A stretch of DNA of 64,000 nucleotides from CAVQGZ01 sp964400785 (GTDB taxonomy: Bacteria > Actinomycetota > Actinomycetes > Jiangellales > Jiangellaceae), in NCBI GenBank assembly GCA_964400785.1, contig CAYNWB010000008.1:3862-67861 (forward strand). The letters are read 5' to 3'. Below are positions 31,161-39,251 of the stretch, in pieces; within the stretch, counting starts at the first letter, position 1, and every line of letters begins with the position of its first letter. A program made the position numbers and the translations under genes. The notes beneath the pieces were generated by a model that had not been told where the DNA came from, did not search any database, and worked only from the letters and a program-made list of their open reading frames with translations.

Positions 31161-32671
31161 GGCGCCTGCATCGATGCCGCCACCGCCGCCGCGCGAAGCA
31201 CGGCCATCGCCTTGGCCCGGCACTCCGCGTCCTCGGCAGCGGGGTCGCTGTCGGCCACGATTCCGGCTCCGGCCTGCACCCAGACGTGGTCGTCCTTGAG
31301 GACGGCCGTACGGATGGCGATGGCTGTGTCGAGGTCGCCGGCGAAGTCGAGGTAGCCCACCACTCCCCCGTACGGGCCCCGGCGAGCGACCTCGAGGCTC
31401 TCGATGATCTGCATCGCCCGCACCTTGGGGGCCCCGGACAGCGTGCCGGCCGGGAAGCAGGCGAGCAGCGCGTCGAGCGCGCTGTGCCGGTCGTCGAGGT
31501 CGCCGACCACGGTCGACTCCAGGTGCATGACGTGGCTGTAGCGGCGCACGCTCATGAAGTCGACGACGTCGACCGTCCCGGGACGACAGACTCGGCCGAG
31601 GTCGTTGCGGCCCAGGTCGACCAGCATCAGGTGCTCCGCGCGCTCCTTCTCGTCGGCGAGCAGCTCGGCGGCCAGGGCGACGTCCTCGTCCGGGGTGTCC
31701 CCCCGGGGACGGGTGCCGGCGATCGGATGCGTCATCGCCCTGCCGTCGTCCACCTTGACCAGGGCCTCCGGGCTCGACCCCACCACGTCGAAGCCGTCGA
31801 AGCGCAGCAGGTACATGTAGGGGCTGGGGTTCGTGCGCCGCAGCACCCGGTACAGGTGCAGCGGGTCGGGGACGGCACCCGAGGGCCCCGGCTGCAGCTC
31901 GAAGCGCTGCGACAGGACGACCTGGAAGATCTCGCCGGCGCGGATCTCGTGCTTGGCCTGCTCCACGGCGGCCATGTACTGGTCACGGCCCATACGGCTG
32001 GTGAACGACGGGGCCGCCTGCTCGTCGACCGTGGCCACCGAGGACGGGGTCGGCTCCGCGAGCCGACGGGTCATCGCGTCCAGCCGCTCGACCGCACCTC
32101 GCCAGGCCTCGTCCACCCGCTCGTCGGTGTCGTCGAAGTTGATGGCGTTGGCCACGAGGATGACGGTGCCGTCGTGGTGGTCGAGCACCGCCAGGTCGGT
32201 GGCCAGCACGAACGCCATCTCGGGCACACCGACCTCGTCCGGCAGCTGCTCGGGCAGGGTCTCGAGGCGCCGGACGGCGTCGTAGCCGAGGTAGCCGACG
32301 AATCCGCCGGTGAGCGGCGGCAGACCCGCGGTGGGCTCGGTGCGCAGCAGCTGCAGCGACTCGCGCAGCACCTGCAGCGGGTCACCCGTGCCGGGCAAGA
32401 AGACCGGCGGGGTGCCGCTCCACTCGGCCTGCCCGTCCCGCTCGAGCAGGACGGCCGCCGAGCGTGCCCCGACGAAGGAGTAGCGCGAGAACGTGCCCCC
32501 GTGCTCGGCGGACTCGAGCAGAAAGGTGCCGGGCGCGTCCGCGGCGAGCTTCTGGTAGACCCCGACCGGGGTCTCGGCGTCGGCCAGCAGTCGGCGCACG
32601 ACCGGGATCACCCGCCGGCTGCGGGCCAGCCGACGAAACTCCGCGAGGTCGGGCGTCACGTCACTGGGCAC
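31157..32671 (-). CDS. trpE: Anthranilate synthase component I
   Basis: The 504-residue enzyme makes anthranilate from chorismate and ammonia or glutamine. It has the N-terminal Trp-binding region containing LLESAEHGG, and chorismate-binding motifs IFQVVLSQRFE, PSPYMYLLRFDGFDVVGSSPEALV, HPIAGTRPRG, LVDLGRNDLGRV and FPAGTLSGAPKVRAMQIIE. I chose the GTG at 32671: CAGACT lies 7 nt upstream, matching other leaderless starts here. A GTG at 32677 is possible. No trpG or trpD is nearby. The downstream gene overlaps its stop. Confidence 0.93.
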   Translation of the reverse strand: MPSDVTPDLAEFRRLARSRRVIPVVRRLLADAETPVGVYQKLAADAPGTFLLESAEHGGTFSRYSFVGARSAAVLLERDGQAEWSGTPPVFLPGTGDPLQVLRESLQLLRTEPTAGLPPLTGGFVGYLGYDAVRRLETLPEQLPDEVGVPEMAFVLATDLAVLDHHDGTVILVANAINFDDTDERVDEAWRGAVERLDAMTRRLAEPTPSSVATVDEQAAPSFTSRMGRDQYMAAVEQAKHEIRAGEIFQVVLSQRFELQPGPSGAVPDPLHLYRVLRRTNPSPYMYLLRFDGFDVVGSSPEALVKVDDGRAMTHPIAGTRPRGDTPDEDVALAAELLADEKERAEHLMLVDLGRNDLGRVCRPGTVDVVDFMSVRRYSHVMHLESTVVGDLDDRHSALDALLACFPAGTLSGAPKVRAMQIIESLEVARRGPYGGVVGYLDFAGDLDTAIAIRTAVLKDDHVWVQAGAGIVADSDPAAEDAECRAKAMAVLRAAAVAASMQAP

Positions 32672-32678
32672 GCGCACC

Positions 32679-32704
32679 AGTCTGTCCCATCAGCCGTTCT
32701 GATG
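32679..32704 (-). promoter_or_regulatory. trpE promoter with palindrome
   Basis: CAGACT (32679-32684, minus strand) is a plausible -10 box 7 nt before the GTG of trpE. Directly upstream, CATCAG (32688-32693) and CTGATG (32699-32704) form a 6-bp inverted repeat with a 5-bp centre, placed between the -10 and -35 positions. A repressor bound there would block the promoter. No Trp-rich leader peptide is seen in the 120 bp upstream. Confidence 0.4.
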
Positions 32705-32754
32705 AGGTCGCGAGGGTTCCGCGCGGCACGGCCCCGCTGGTCGTCCAACGCGAC

Positions 32755-32760
32755 TAGCGT
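32755..32760 (+). promoter_or_regulatory. -10 box of the proline-rich membrane protein gene
   Basis: TAGCGT lies 39 bp before the GTG at 32800, leaving room for a short leader that contains the TGGAGGA ribosome site (32788-32794). Confidence 0.4.
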
Positions 32761-32799
32761 GCGACACGTCCAGACACCCCTCACCGATGGAGGACATCC

Positions 32800-33813
32800 G
32801 TGAGCGACCAGAACCCTTCGCAGCCCACCCCTGAGCCCGACCGCGAGCCCAACGCCGAGACCAACCCCGAGGCGGGGACTCCCGACACGCCCGAGACTCC
32901 CGACGTCACGCCGGAGGCGGCACCGGCCGGCGAGTCTGCCGCGCCGCCTCCTCCCCCGCCGCCGCCACCGACCGGAGGGGACTACCCCCCGCCGCCGCCA
33001 CCCCCGCCCGGTGGCGCCTACCCACCCCCGCCCGCGGGCGGGGCCTACCCACCGCCGCCTCCCGGCGGCGCGTACCCACCGCCGCCTCCCGGTGGTGCGT
33101 ACCCCGCACCTGCCGCCGGACCCACCCTGCGCGTCGGCGATGCTCTGGGATACGGCTGGGCGGCACTGAAGAAGAACCTCGGTCCGCTGGTCATCCTGGC
33201 CGTGGTCGTCATCGGCGTCCAGGTCGTGCTGAACCTCATCGGCACCCTGCTCGACGTCGGCGCGTCCAGCGACTCCGGCATCGTCGCGGTGACGTTCAGC
33301 CTGGTCTCGGCCATCTTCGGGCTGCTGGCCTGGGTCGTGGGCCTCGTGCTGGCGATCGGGCTCATCCGTGCCGCCCTGGCCGTGCTGGACGGGCGCACGC
33401 CGACCCCGAACATGCTGCTGGAGGGTGCCGGCCTGCCGGCCTACATCCTCGCCACGATCCTGTTCAGCCTTGCGACGTTCGTCGGCATCCTGCTGTGCAT
33501 CATCCCCGGCCTGGTGATCGCGTTCCTGTGGCAGTTCTACGGCTACGCGATCGTGGACGGCGGCACGACGGTGGGGCCGACCCAGGCGCTGGGTCGATCC
33601 TTCGAGGTGGTCAAGGCCAACATCGGCGAGCTGCTCGTGCTCTGGCTGGCCTTCATCGGCATCGGCCTGGTCGTCGGTCTGGTCGCGATCATCCCGTTCA
33701 TCGGTTGGCTCATCGGTGTCGCAGCGGCGCTGGTGCTCTACCCGGTGGTGGCGATCTCGATCGCCTACGCCTGGCGCACCCTCACGGGTGGGCAGGTGGC
33801 CGTCCAGGCCTGA
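32800..33813 (+). CDS. Polytopic membrane protein with proline-rich N-terminus
   Basis: The 337-residue product has a disordered Glu/Pro-rich start, then a run of Pro and repeats of GGAYPPPPP type (about 50-105), and a membrane domain with six hydrophobic helices (for example PLVILAVVVIGVQVVLNLIG, LLAWVVGLVLAIGLIRAAL, TFVGILLCIIPGLVIAFLWQ). The CIIPGLVIAFLWQF region resembles DUF975-like and GlpQ-membrane-domain proteins common in Actinobacteria. Function unknown. The GTG has TGGAGGA. Its last 32 bp overlap the convergent hisI. Confidence 0.8.
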   Translation: MSDQNPSQPTPEPDREPNAETNPEAGTPDTPETPDVTPEAAPAGESAAPPPPPPPPPTGGDYPPPPPPPPGGAYPPPPAGGAYPPPPPGGAYPPPPPGGAYPAPAAGPTLRVGDALGYGWAALKKNLGPLVILAVVVIGVQVVLNLIGTLLDVGASSDSGIVAVTFSLVSAIFGLLAWVVGLVLAIGLIRAALAVLDGRTPTPNMLLEGAGLPAYILATILFSLATFVGILLCIIPGLVIAFLWQFYGYAIVDGGTTVGPTQALGRSFEVVKANIGELLVLWLAFIGIGLVVGLVAIIPFIGWLIGVAAALVLYPVVAISIAYAWRTLTGGQVAVQA

Positions 33814-34192
33814 CGGTCGCGGCAGCGTCGTCGCTGCGCAGCAGCACGTCCGAGTCGAAGCAGGTACGGGTGCCGGTGTGACACGCCGGCCCCTCCTGCT
33901 CGACTCGCACGAGCAGGGTGTCGCCGTCGCAGTCGAGCCTGACCTCGCGTACCCACTGCCGGTGGCCCGAGGTCTCGCCCTTGACCCAGTAGGCCTGCCG
34001 GCTGCGGCTGAAGAACGTCGTGCGGCCCGTGGTCAGCGTGCGGTGCAGGGCCTCGTCGTCCATCCAACCCACCATGAGCACCTCGCCGGAGTCGTGCTGC
34101 TGCACCACCGCAGGTACCAGGCCGGCGGCGTCACGCTTGAGCCGCGCCGCGATGGCAGGGTCGAGGCCGCTGGGCGGCGGTGACGTCGTCAT
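33782..34192 (-). CDS. hisI: Phosphoribosyl-AMP cyclohydrolase
   Basis: The 136-residue enzyme opens the adenine ring of PR-AMP in step three of histidine synthesis. Motifs are VPAVVQQHDSGEVLMVGWMD, TTFFSRSRQAYWVKGETSGH, VRLDCDGDTLLV with the Zn Cys, and the C-terminal HTGTRTCF. Length is right for the monofunctional type, with no HisE domain. The ATG overlaps the stop of the PLP decarboxylase by 4 bp, and the 3' end overlaps the convergent membrane-protein gene. It is separate from the main his cluster. Confidence 0.95.
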   Translation of the reverse strand: MTTSPPPSGLDPAIAARLKRDAAGLVPAVVQQHDSGEVLMVGWMDDEALHRTLTTGRTTFFSRSRQAYWVKGETSGHRQWVREVRLDCDGDTLLVRVEQEGPACHTGTRTCFDSDVLLRSDDAAATVRPGRPPAHP

Positions 34193-35550
34193 GCCAGCGT
34201 CGCCAGGATGCCGCGCAGGTCGGCAACCGTCGTGCGGGGGTTGACCACGGCCATCCGCGTGCACGGCCGGCCCCGGTGCTTGGTCGGGGTCACGAACGCC
34301 TTGCCCTGGTGCAGCAGTCGGGCGCTCCAGGCGTCGTAGTCGTCCTGCTCCCAGCCCTCGCGGGCGAAGACGAGCACCGACAGGTCGGGCTCCTCCAGCA
34401 GCCGCAGGTAGGGACGTCGGCGGATCTCCTCCGCGCCGGCACGCGCCACCTCGAGCGTCGCCTCGACGGCATCGGTGTAGGCCCGCGTGCCGTGCGTGGC
34501 CAGGCTGAACCAGAACGGCAGCCCGCGTGCCCGCCGCGTCAGGTGGACGGCGTAGTCGGACGGGTTCCAGTCGTCGACCTCGGTCACGGCGTCGAGGTAG
34601 GCCGCCGACTGCGTGTGGGCGGCCCGGGCGAGGCTCGGGTCGCGGTAGAGCAGGGCACAGGAGTCGAACGGGGCGAACAGCCACTTGTGCGGGTCGACGA
34701 TGAACGAGTCGGCCCGCTCGATGCCGTGGAAAAGGTGCCGCACGCTCGGCGCGGCCAGCCCGGCGCCGCCGTAGGCGCCGTCCACGTGCATCCACAGCCT
34801 GTGCTCGGCGGCCACGTCCGCGATCCCGGACAGGTCGTCCACGATGCCGGTGTTGGTCGCGCCGGCGGTGGCGACCACGGCGAACAGCCCGTCGCGCTCC
34901 TGCGGCGAGAGCCCCGCGATCGTCGCACCCAGGGCGGCCCCGGTCATGCGGCCCCGCTCGTCGCCGGGCACCCGCACGATCTCGACGTCCATGACTCGCT
35001 CGAGCGCGTAGGTGACCGACGAGTGTGTCTCGCCCGTCACCAGCGCCGCCCACCGGCGCGGCCACCGGGGCCCCTGGCGCTGCGCGGCCGCGTGCCGCGC
35101 CGCTACCAGCGCCGACAGGTTGCCGACCGAGCCGCCCTGCACGAACGTCCCTCCCGCCTCGGGGGGCATCTGGGCCAGGTCGGCTATCCAGCGCAGGGCC
35201 TGGTTCTCGGCGAACGCCGCGCCGGCGCCCTCCAACCAGGTGCCCGCGTAGACGCTGGATGCGCTGACCAGCAGGTCGAACATCGTCGACGCCTCGGTGG
35301 GGGCTCCGGGGATGAACGCCAGGAACCGGGGATGGTCGACCGAGATGCACGCCTGGGCGAGCACATCGGTCCACAGCCGCAGCGCCTCCTCGCCGCCCAC
35401 GCCCTCGTCGGTGACGGTCTGACCGACCTGGGCGAGCATCTCGTCCGCCGTCCGGGGACCGTCCAACGGGGGGTCCATGCGCATCCGGTCGAGCGACGCG
35501 GACACGATGAGCTGAGCCAGGTGCTCGGACTCGGCGGTGAAGCGGTGCAT
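34189..35550 (-). CDS. Group II PLP-dependent amino-acid decarboxylase
   Basis: The 453-residue enzyme belongs to the aromatic-L-amino-acid/glutamate decarboxylase group. It shows FLAFIPGAPTEAS, the GG motif TFVQGGSVGNLSAL, GETHSSVTYAL, the cofactor-binding HVDGAYGGAG, and the PLP Lys in FIVDPHKWLFAPFDSCALLY. The substrate cannot be fixed; aromatic amino acids or histidine are possible. The ATG at 35550 follows TAGGCT (35559-35564) at 8 nt with no ribosome site, and that box overlaps the end of the ABC gene. The stop overlaps hisI (ATGA), so the pair is coupled. Confidence 0.88.
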   Translation of the reverse strand: MHRFTAESEHLAQLIVSASLDRMRMDPPLDGPRTADEMLAQVGQTVTDEGVGGEEALRLWTDVLAQACISVDHPRFLAFIPGAPTEASTMFDLLVSASSVYAGTWLEGAGAAFAENQALRWIADLAQMPPEAGGTFVQGGSVGNLSALVAARHAAAQRQGPRWPRRWAALVTGETHSSVTYALERVMDVEIVRVPGDERGRMTGAALGATIAGLSPQERDGLFAVVATAGATNTGIVDDLSGIADVAAEHRLWMHVDGAYGGAGLAAPSVRHLFHGIERADSFIVDPHKWLFAPFDSCALLYRDPSLARAAHTQSAAYLDAVTEVDDWNPSDYAVHLTRRARGLPFWFSLATHGTRAYTDAVEATLEVARAGAEEIRRRPYLRLLEEPDLSVLVFAREGWEQDDYDAWSARLLHQGKAFVTPTKHRGRPCTRMAVVNPRTTVADLRGILATLA

Positions 35551-35561
35551 GGCCGGTGAGC

Positions 35562-37394
35562 CTACGGCCGGGACACCTCTCCAGCGGACGCGTCGGACGT
35601 GGTGGTCGTCCACGCCCGGTACAGGCCCGCGTAGACGCCGCCCTGGGCGACGAGCTCGCTGTGCGGCCCGTCCTCGACGAGCCGTCCGGCGTCGAACACC
35701 AGCACGCGGTCGGCATTGACAGCGGTGGAGAGCCGGTGCGCGATGGTCACCGACGTGCGGCCCTGGCTCAGGGTGCGAAGCGCACGGGCCAGCCGCACCT
35801 CGGTCGCGGGGTCGACGGCGCTCGTCGCCTCGTCCAGCACGAGCAGGTCGGGATCGGCCAGCCGCGCCCGTAGCAGGGCGACGAGCTGGCGCTCCCCCAC
35901 CGACAGCGACTCCCCGCGCTGACCCACGCGCGTGTCCAGGCCCCGGGGCAGACCGTCCAGCCAGTCGCGCAGCCCGAGCTCGTCGACGGCGTCGAGCATC
36001 TGGGCCCGGGTGGCGTCCGGCCGTCCGTAGCGCAGGTTCGCCTCGAGGGTGTCGTCGAACAGAAAGCCCTCCTGCGGCACGAGCACGACGCGGCGGCGCA
36101 GGGACGAGAAGCGCACGTCGCGCAGGTCGATGCCGTCGAGGGTGACCGCCCCCTGCGTGGGGTCCATCAGGCGGGTGAGCAGCTTGACGAACGTCGACTT
36201 GCCCGAGCCCGTCTCGCCCACGACGGCGACGCGCTGACCGGCGGCGACGTGCACGTCGAGGTCGCGCAGCACCGGGGGTCCGCCCGGGTAGGCGTAGGTG
36301 ACGTGCTCGAAGTCGACGCGCACCGAGTGGGCCGGCAGGTCGACGCCGTCGACCGGGTCGGCCACGTCCGCGGGTGTGTCGACGACGCCGAGCACCCGGC
36401 GCCAGCTGGCGATGGCGTTCTGCATCTCGTTGAGCATCTCGGTACCGAGCTGCACCGGCTGCACGAACAGAGTCACGAGGAACAGGAAGGCGACCAGCTG
36501 GCCGGCGGTGAGGTCGCCGCCCAGCCCGAGCAGCACCCCGACGACCACGACGCCGGCGTTGGCCAGCCCGGCGACGATCTCGCCCATCGAGAATGCCCCG
36601 ACCGAGAAGGCCTGCGCACGGATGGCCGCGGCGCGGTGGGCGTCGATCGCCGCGTCGATGCGCTCGCCGGTGCGCTGCTCGATGCCGTACGCACGCACCA
36701 CCTCGGCACCGACGACCGACTCCGAGATCGCCCCGAGCATGACCCCGACCCGTTCGCGCACCCGCAGGTAGGCCGCGGCCAGCCGCTTCTGCAGGGCTCG
36801 GATGGCGAAGACCAGCGGCAGGAACGCCGCCCACACCACCAGCGCGAGCTGCCAGGAGTAGACGAGCATGACCACGCTGGCCAGCACGAGCTGGCCGGTG
36901 GCGACGATGAGGAACACACCGGCCCACTGCAGGAACAGCGACAGGGAGTCGACGTCGCTGGTCACCCTCGACACGAGGCCGCCGCGGCGCTCGCTGTTCT
37001 GGGTCTGCACCGACAGGTCGTGGACGTGCCGGAACGCCGTGACACGCAGTGTGGCGAGCCCCGCCTCGCTGGCCCGGAACAGCCGAGCGTTCATCGCGAA
37101 GGCGGCCAGCGCCGTCAGCACGACGGCGACCACTCCCACCGTCACCATGACGCTGACGAAGCCACTGTCGACACCGGAGTCGGTCGCCGCGCCGAAACCT
37201 CGGTCGATCGTCTGCTGCACGGCGATGGGAACGACCACCCGCCCGGCCGTGGCGACCAGCGCCAGGGCGAGCGTCACCGGCAGGCCGTCGCGGATCTCGG
37301 GCGAGAGCGCCAGGCCGCGCTTGACGGTGCTCCATGCCGACCCGGAGCCGACGTCGCCGACCTTGGTGCCCGCACGGGTGACGGCGGTGCTCAC
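35562..37394 (-). CDS. ABC exporter half-transporter (degenerate signature subunit)
   Basis: The 610-residue protein has an N-terminal six-helix exporter membrane domain and a C-terminal ATPase. Walker A is VVGETGSGKSTFVKL and Walker B LLVLDEATSAVDP with a normal Glu. The signature is altered to SLSVGERQLVAL, and the H-loop is VTIAHRLS. The GTG overlaps the stop of the next ABC gene upstream by 4 bp. It probably forms a heterodimer with that protein: its weak signature would face the partner's altered Walker B, as in TmrAB/TM287-288-type exporters. Substrate unknown. Confidence 0.9.
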   Translation of the reverse strand: MSTAVTRAGTKVGDVGSGSAWSTVKRGLALSPEIRDGLPVTLALALVATAGRVVVPIAVQQTIDRGFGAATDSGVDSGFVSVMVTVGVVAVVLTALAAFAMNARLFRASEAGLATLRVTAFRHVHDLSVQTQNSERRGGLVSRVTSDVDSLSLFLQWAGVFLIVATGQLVLASVVMLVYSWQLALVVWAAFLPLVFAIRALQKRLAAAYLRVRERVGVMLGAISESVVGAEVVRAYGIEQRTGERIDAAIDAHRAAAIRAQAFSVGAFSMGEIVAGLANAGVVVVGVLLGLGGDLTAGQLVAFLFLVTLFVQPVQLGTEMLNEMQNAIASWRRVLGVVDTPADVADPVDGVDLPAHSVRVDFEHVTYAYPGGPPVLRDLDVHVAAGQRVAVVGETGSGKSTFVKLLTRLMDPTQGAVTLDGIDLRDVRFSSLRRRVVLVPQEGFLFDDTLEANLRYGRPDATRAQMLDAVDELGLRDWLDGLPRGLDTRVGQRGESLSVGERQLVALLRARLADPDLLVLDEATSAVDPATEVRLARALRTLSQGRTSVTIAHRLSTAVNADRVLVFDAGRLVEDGPHSELVAQGGVYAGLYRAWTTTTSDASAGEVSRP

Positions 37395-39178
37395 GGCGTC
37401 ATCACCGGCACGTGACCGGCCCGTTCGTCGATCTCGTACGCCGTCACGAGCGCGCGGTAGGCGGGGTTGCGGGCCAGCAGATCGGTGTGGGTGCCGTGGT
37501 CGGCCACCGTCCCTCCGGCGACGTAGGCGACCTCGTCGGCGACGGCGATCGTGGCCGGACGGTGCGCCACGACGACGACGGTGATGCCGTCGGCCGAGTG
37601 GCGCAGGCCGTCGAGGATGCGCTGCTCGATCTCAGGGTCGACCGCGCTCGTGGCGTCGTCGAGCACGAGCAGCCGCGGCCGTCGAGCGATGGCCCGGGCC
37701 AGTGCGATGCGCTGACGCTGGCCGCCCGACAGCGACGTGCCGCGCTCTCCGATGTGCGCGTCGAGACGGTCTGGCAGCGCGGCGACGAAGTCGTCTGCTG
37801 CGGCCATGCGCAGGGCCTGCCAGACCTGCTCGTCCGGCATCGGTGCACCGAGCGTCACGTTGCCGCGCACGGTGTCGTCGAAGAGGAACGCCTGCTGCAG
37901 CACCACGGAGGAGACCCGGGACAGCACACCGGGCTCGAGGTCGCGGACGTCGCTGGCGTCCAGGTGCACGCCTCCGGCGTCGGGGTCGACCAGTCGCACG
38001 AGCAGCGACACCAGCGTGGACTTGCCGGCGCCGGTGGCACCGGCGATCGCCAGCACCCGCCCCGGCGACACGTCGAGGTCGAGGTCGCGCAGCACGGGAA
38101 CCTGCGGGTCGTAGCCGAAGCCGAGCGAGGACGCGCGTGCGCCCACCGCAGCTCGGCCGGGCAGGTCGGACGAGCCGTACTCCATCGCACCGCTGGCCTG
38201 CAGCACACGCTCGACGCGCCGCGAGCCGACGACGCTGCGGGGCATCTCACCGAGCAGCCACCCGATCGCGCGAACCGGGAAGGCGATGACGGTGAGCAGG
38301 TAGGCCACCTCGACCACCGTGCCGGGCCCGATGGCACCCGACGCCACCCGCTGGGTGCCCACGAGCAGCACGGCGAGCACGCCGAGCGTGGGCAGCGACT
38401 CGATGACGGGGTCGAACAGGCCGCGCAGCCGTCCTGCGCGGGCGTTGACGTCGCGCAGCGACCGGGCCGACTCGGCGAAGCGCGTCGTCTCCTCGGCCTC
38501 GCGTCCGAGGGCCTTGACGACCATGGCTCCGTCGAACGACTCGTGCGCGATCGCCGAGACCTCGGCGCGCAGGGCCTGCGCGCGCGCCGCCAGCGGGGCC
38601 ATCCGCCGCTGGTAGGCGACGTTGGCGAGCATCACCAGCGGAAAGACCATGAGCCCGACGAGACCGAGCGCAGGGTCGGCGGCCACCATCGAACCGAGCG
38701 CGACGGCGAGCATGATGACGACCCCGAAGGCCATCGGCATCGGCGCGATGGGCGCCCACGTCGCCTCGACGTCGGAGTTGGCGTTCGACAGCAGCTCACC
38801 AGTGGGATGGCGCTGGTGCCACGACAGCGGCAGGCGCAGGTACTGCCGGGTCACGCGCCGCCGGTCGCGGGCCTGCAGACGAAACTGCATGATGCCGGCG
38901 AACAGGCGCCGCATCATGATGGCGACCGCCTTGAGCAGGGCGACCCCCACCAGCAGCCCCGCGGCCCCAGCCAGGGCGCGTGCCGTGGTGCTGCCCGACG
39001 CGAACGCCGGGGCGATCACGGTCTCGGTGATGTGCCCCACCACGCTCGCCGACGCGACGGTGGTGACCCCGAACGCCGCACTCGCCAGCAGCGACAGCGT
39101 GAACACGCCCGGCTCGGCCCTGATGCCTCGGGCCAGCACCCGGGCACCCTCACGCAGGGTCACCCGGTCGTCCGTCAC
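37391..39178 (-). CDS. ABC exporter half-transporter (altered Walker B subunit)
   Basis: The 595-residue protein has an exporter membrane domain (residues about 25-320), Walker A IAGATGAGKSTLVSL, canonical signature TSLSGGQRQRIALA, and Walker B LLVLDDATSAVDP, with Asp where the catalytic Glu is expected. The H-loop is VVVAHRPA. The Asp marks the non-catalytic site of a heterodimeric exporter and pairs with the altered signature of the downstream protein. The GTG at 39178 has GGTGGAG. First gene of the two-gene operon, divergent from murT. Confidence 0.9.
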   Translation of the reverse strand: MTDDRVTLREGARVLARGIRAEPGVFTLSLLASAAFGVTTVASASVVGHITETVIAPAFASGSTTARALAGAAGLLVGVALLKAVAIMMRRLFAGIMQFRLQARDRRRVTRQYLRLPLSWHQRHPTGELLSNANSDVEATWAPIAPMPMAFGVVIMLAVALGSMVAADPALGLVGLMVFPLVMLANVAYQRRMAPLAARAQALRAEVSAIAHESFDGAMVVKALGREAEETTRFAESARSLRDVNARAGRLRGLFDPVIESLPTLGVLAVLLVGTQRVASGAIGPGTVVEVAYLLTVIAFPVRAIGWLLGEMPRSVVGSRRVERVLQASGAMEYGSSDLPGRAAVGARASSLGFGYDPQVPVLRDLDLDVSPGRVLAIAGATGAGKSTLVSLLVRLVDPDAGGVHLDASDVRDLEPGVLSRVSSVVLQQAFLFDDTVRGNVTLGAPMPDEQVWQALRMAAADDFVAALPDRLDAHIGERGTSLSGGQRQRIALARAIARRPRLLVLDDATSAVDPEIEQRILDGLRHSADGITVVVVAHRPATIAVADEVAYVAGGTVADHGTHTDLLARNPAYRALVTAYEIDERAGHVPVMTP

Positions 39179-39237
39179 GACTCCACCTAACCAGCGCCCT
39201 CCCAGGTCTGTTCCACTGCACCGCCTGCTTCGGCGGC

Positions 39238-39243
39238 TACCCT
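39238..39243 (+). promoter_or_regulatory. -10 box of murT-gatD (leaderless)
   Basis: TACCCT, 8 nt before the GTG of murT. No ribosome site is present. Confidence 0.5.
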
Positions 39244-39251
39244 CGCCGCTC

